From Desulfuromonadales bacterium (GTDB taxonomy: Bacteria; Desulfobacterota; Desulfuromonadia; Geobacterales; Pseudopelobacteraceae), in assembly GCA_015688915.1 (NCBI GenBank), contig JAATGX010000200.1, positions 1 through 6,677 of the forward strand: a stretch of 6,677 nt of DNA, read 5' to 3'. Numbering within the stretch: position 1 is the first letter of the stretch; the number at the start of each line of letters is the position of its first letter. The position numbers and the translations under genes were made by a program. The notes beneath the pieces were generated by a model that made no database searches, was not told the origin of the DNA, and saw nothing but the letters and a program-made list of their open reading frames with translations. This document shows, piece after piece, positions 6,202 through 6,677 of this stretch.

Positions 6202-6205
6202 GATC

Positions 6206-6241
6206 GGGTACTGCGATGGCCTTGATTGCATCGCAGTACCC
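6206..6241. other. Strong hairpin downstream of arsC
   Basis: Perfect 13-bp arms, GGGTACTGCGATG (6206-6218) and CATCGCAGTACCC (6229-6241), enclose a 10-nt loop. On the minus strand it starts 28 nt after the arsC stop codon, the usual place for a terminator or a 3'-end stabilising stem, but only CCTTTCGTT follows rather than a U tract. It abuts repeat copy 2 with 4 bp between. Intrinsic termination is therefore possible but weakly supported. Confidence 0.6.
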
Positions 6242-6269
6242 CCCCTGCGGCCGCCGCTTGGCCTGCCGT

Positions 6270-6677
6270 TCAGGAACCCATCGCAATAATAAACGACTGT
6301 ATCGCCGCCTCGATCTCGTCCCTGATCTTGCGGGTCGCGGCCAGCTTTTCCTCGTGGCTTCCCTCCAGCGCGGCCGGGTCGGCGAAGCTCCAGTGAATCC
6401 TGCTGGTGATGCCGGGGAAGATGGGGCACTTTTCGGCGCTGGCGCCGTCACAGACCGTAACCACGTAGTTGAATATGGCGCCGTCCTTGAAAAAATCAAA
6501 AACGCTCTTGGTCTGGTTGGCGGAGATGTCGATCCCCTTTTCCCGCATCACCTCCACGGCCAGCGGATTGAGCGCACCAGGTTCAAGCCCGGCGCTATGG
6601 GCCTCGAAGCGATCACCCGCCAGTTGCGTAAGAAACGCCTCGGCCATCTGGCTGCGGGCGCTGTTGTGGATGCAGAC
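6270..6677 (-). CDS. arsC: Arsenate reductase ArsC, thioredoxin-coupled type (5' partial)
   Basis: Cytoplasmic arsenate-to-arsenite reductase with a low-molecular-weight tyrosine phosphatase fold. The first visible residues, at the window edge, are VCIHNSARSQMAEAF: the C-x5-R phosphate/arsenate loop, which begins just before the ATG at 6647. The gene therefore starts outside the window and that ATG is internal; only about 5-10 N-terminal residues are missing. The second and third redox cysteines are present in VVTVCDGASAEKCPIFPG (residues 76 and 84 of the visible part), the arrangement of S. aureus pI258 ArsC in which a cysteine relay is reset by thioredoxin. Further family features are SAGLEP, HWSFADPA and the C-terminal KIRDEIEAAI. 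A related phosphatase is unlikely given all three cysteines. Neighbouring ars genes, if any, would lie beyond the right edge. Confidence 0.92.
   Translation of the reverse strand, partial: VCIHNSARSQMAEAFLTQLAGDRFEAHSAGLEPGALNPLAVEVMREKGIDISANQTKSVFDFFKDGAIFNYVVTVCDGASAEKCPIFPGITSRIHWSFADPAALEGSHEEKLAATRKIRDEIEAAIQSFIIAMGS

Noticed and set aside
6004..6269. Sigma-54 (-24/-12) promoter as target of the CARF activator
   Set aside because: I looked for GG-N10-GC on both strands; the only fit (CGG-TCTGGCGGGA-GCT near 6090) lacks the rest of the consensus, and TGGCCTTGATTGCAT at 6217-6231 has the wrong spacing.
6047..6499. Minus-strand 150-codon frame overlapping the arsC 3' half
   Set aside because: Out of frame with ArsC, which has all catalytic residues; the tail is only repeat and spacer sequence.

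Overview
The window looks like a piece of a Gram-negative, probably deltaproteobacterial (Geobacter-like) chromosome. This is an inference from gene content: a soft-metal P1B ATPase, a thioredoxin-type arsenate reductase, a sigma-54 activator, and DUF1016/RhuM genes. Nothing in the sequence proves the taxon. The two outer genes are resistance functions. The middle is accessory DNA, with toxin-antitoxin and restriction-island type genes and gene remnants.

Layout. A Zn/Cd/Pb-exporting P-type ATPase (1-2082, +) fills the left third; its metal-binding N-terminus appears to begin before the window. All other genes are on the minus strand. Read in the direction of transcription from the right edge they are: arsC (5' end outside the window, ends 6270); a 266-bp spacer with a strong hairpin and a palindromic repeat; a CARF-domain sigma-54 activator of RtcR type (6003-4513); a DUF1016 (YhcG) N-terminal domain lacking its nuclease half (4483-4049); a RhuM-Fic/Doc fusion (4005-3016); an 18-codon remnant of a second DUF1016 gene that runs into another copy of the repeat (2939-2838); and a PIN-type toxin-antitoxin pair (2755-2106) that converges on the ATPase with 23 bp between stop codons.

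The most notable structure is a pair of 86-bp palindromic repeats, 2802-2887 and 6116-6201, in the same orientation. They bracket the CARF activator / DUF1016-N / RhuM-Doc block. Their hairpin loop (TAATG) is identical, one stem pair shows a compensatory change, and copy 1 replaces the body of a DUF1016 gene. A third palindrome of 29 bp with a similar centre lies inside the surviving DUF1016 domain.

How the genes may work together. The CARF-AAA+-Fis protein is built to sense a nucleotide or RNA-end ligand and activate a sigma-54 promoter. Its usual targets, rtcB and rtcA, are absent here, and I found no convincing -24/-12 promoter in the window. The short co-directional spacing to the DUF1016 and RhuM-Doc genes suggests one transcription unit, possibly a stress or defence module. 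The two truncated DUF1016 pieces suggest the block is partly decayed. The PIN pair is a self-contained module.
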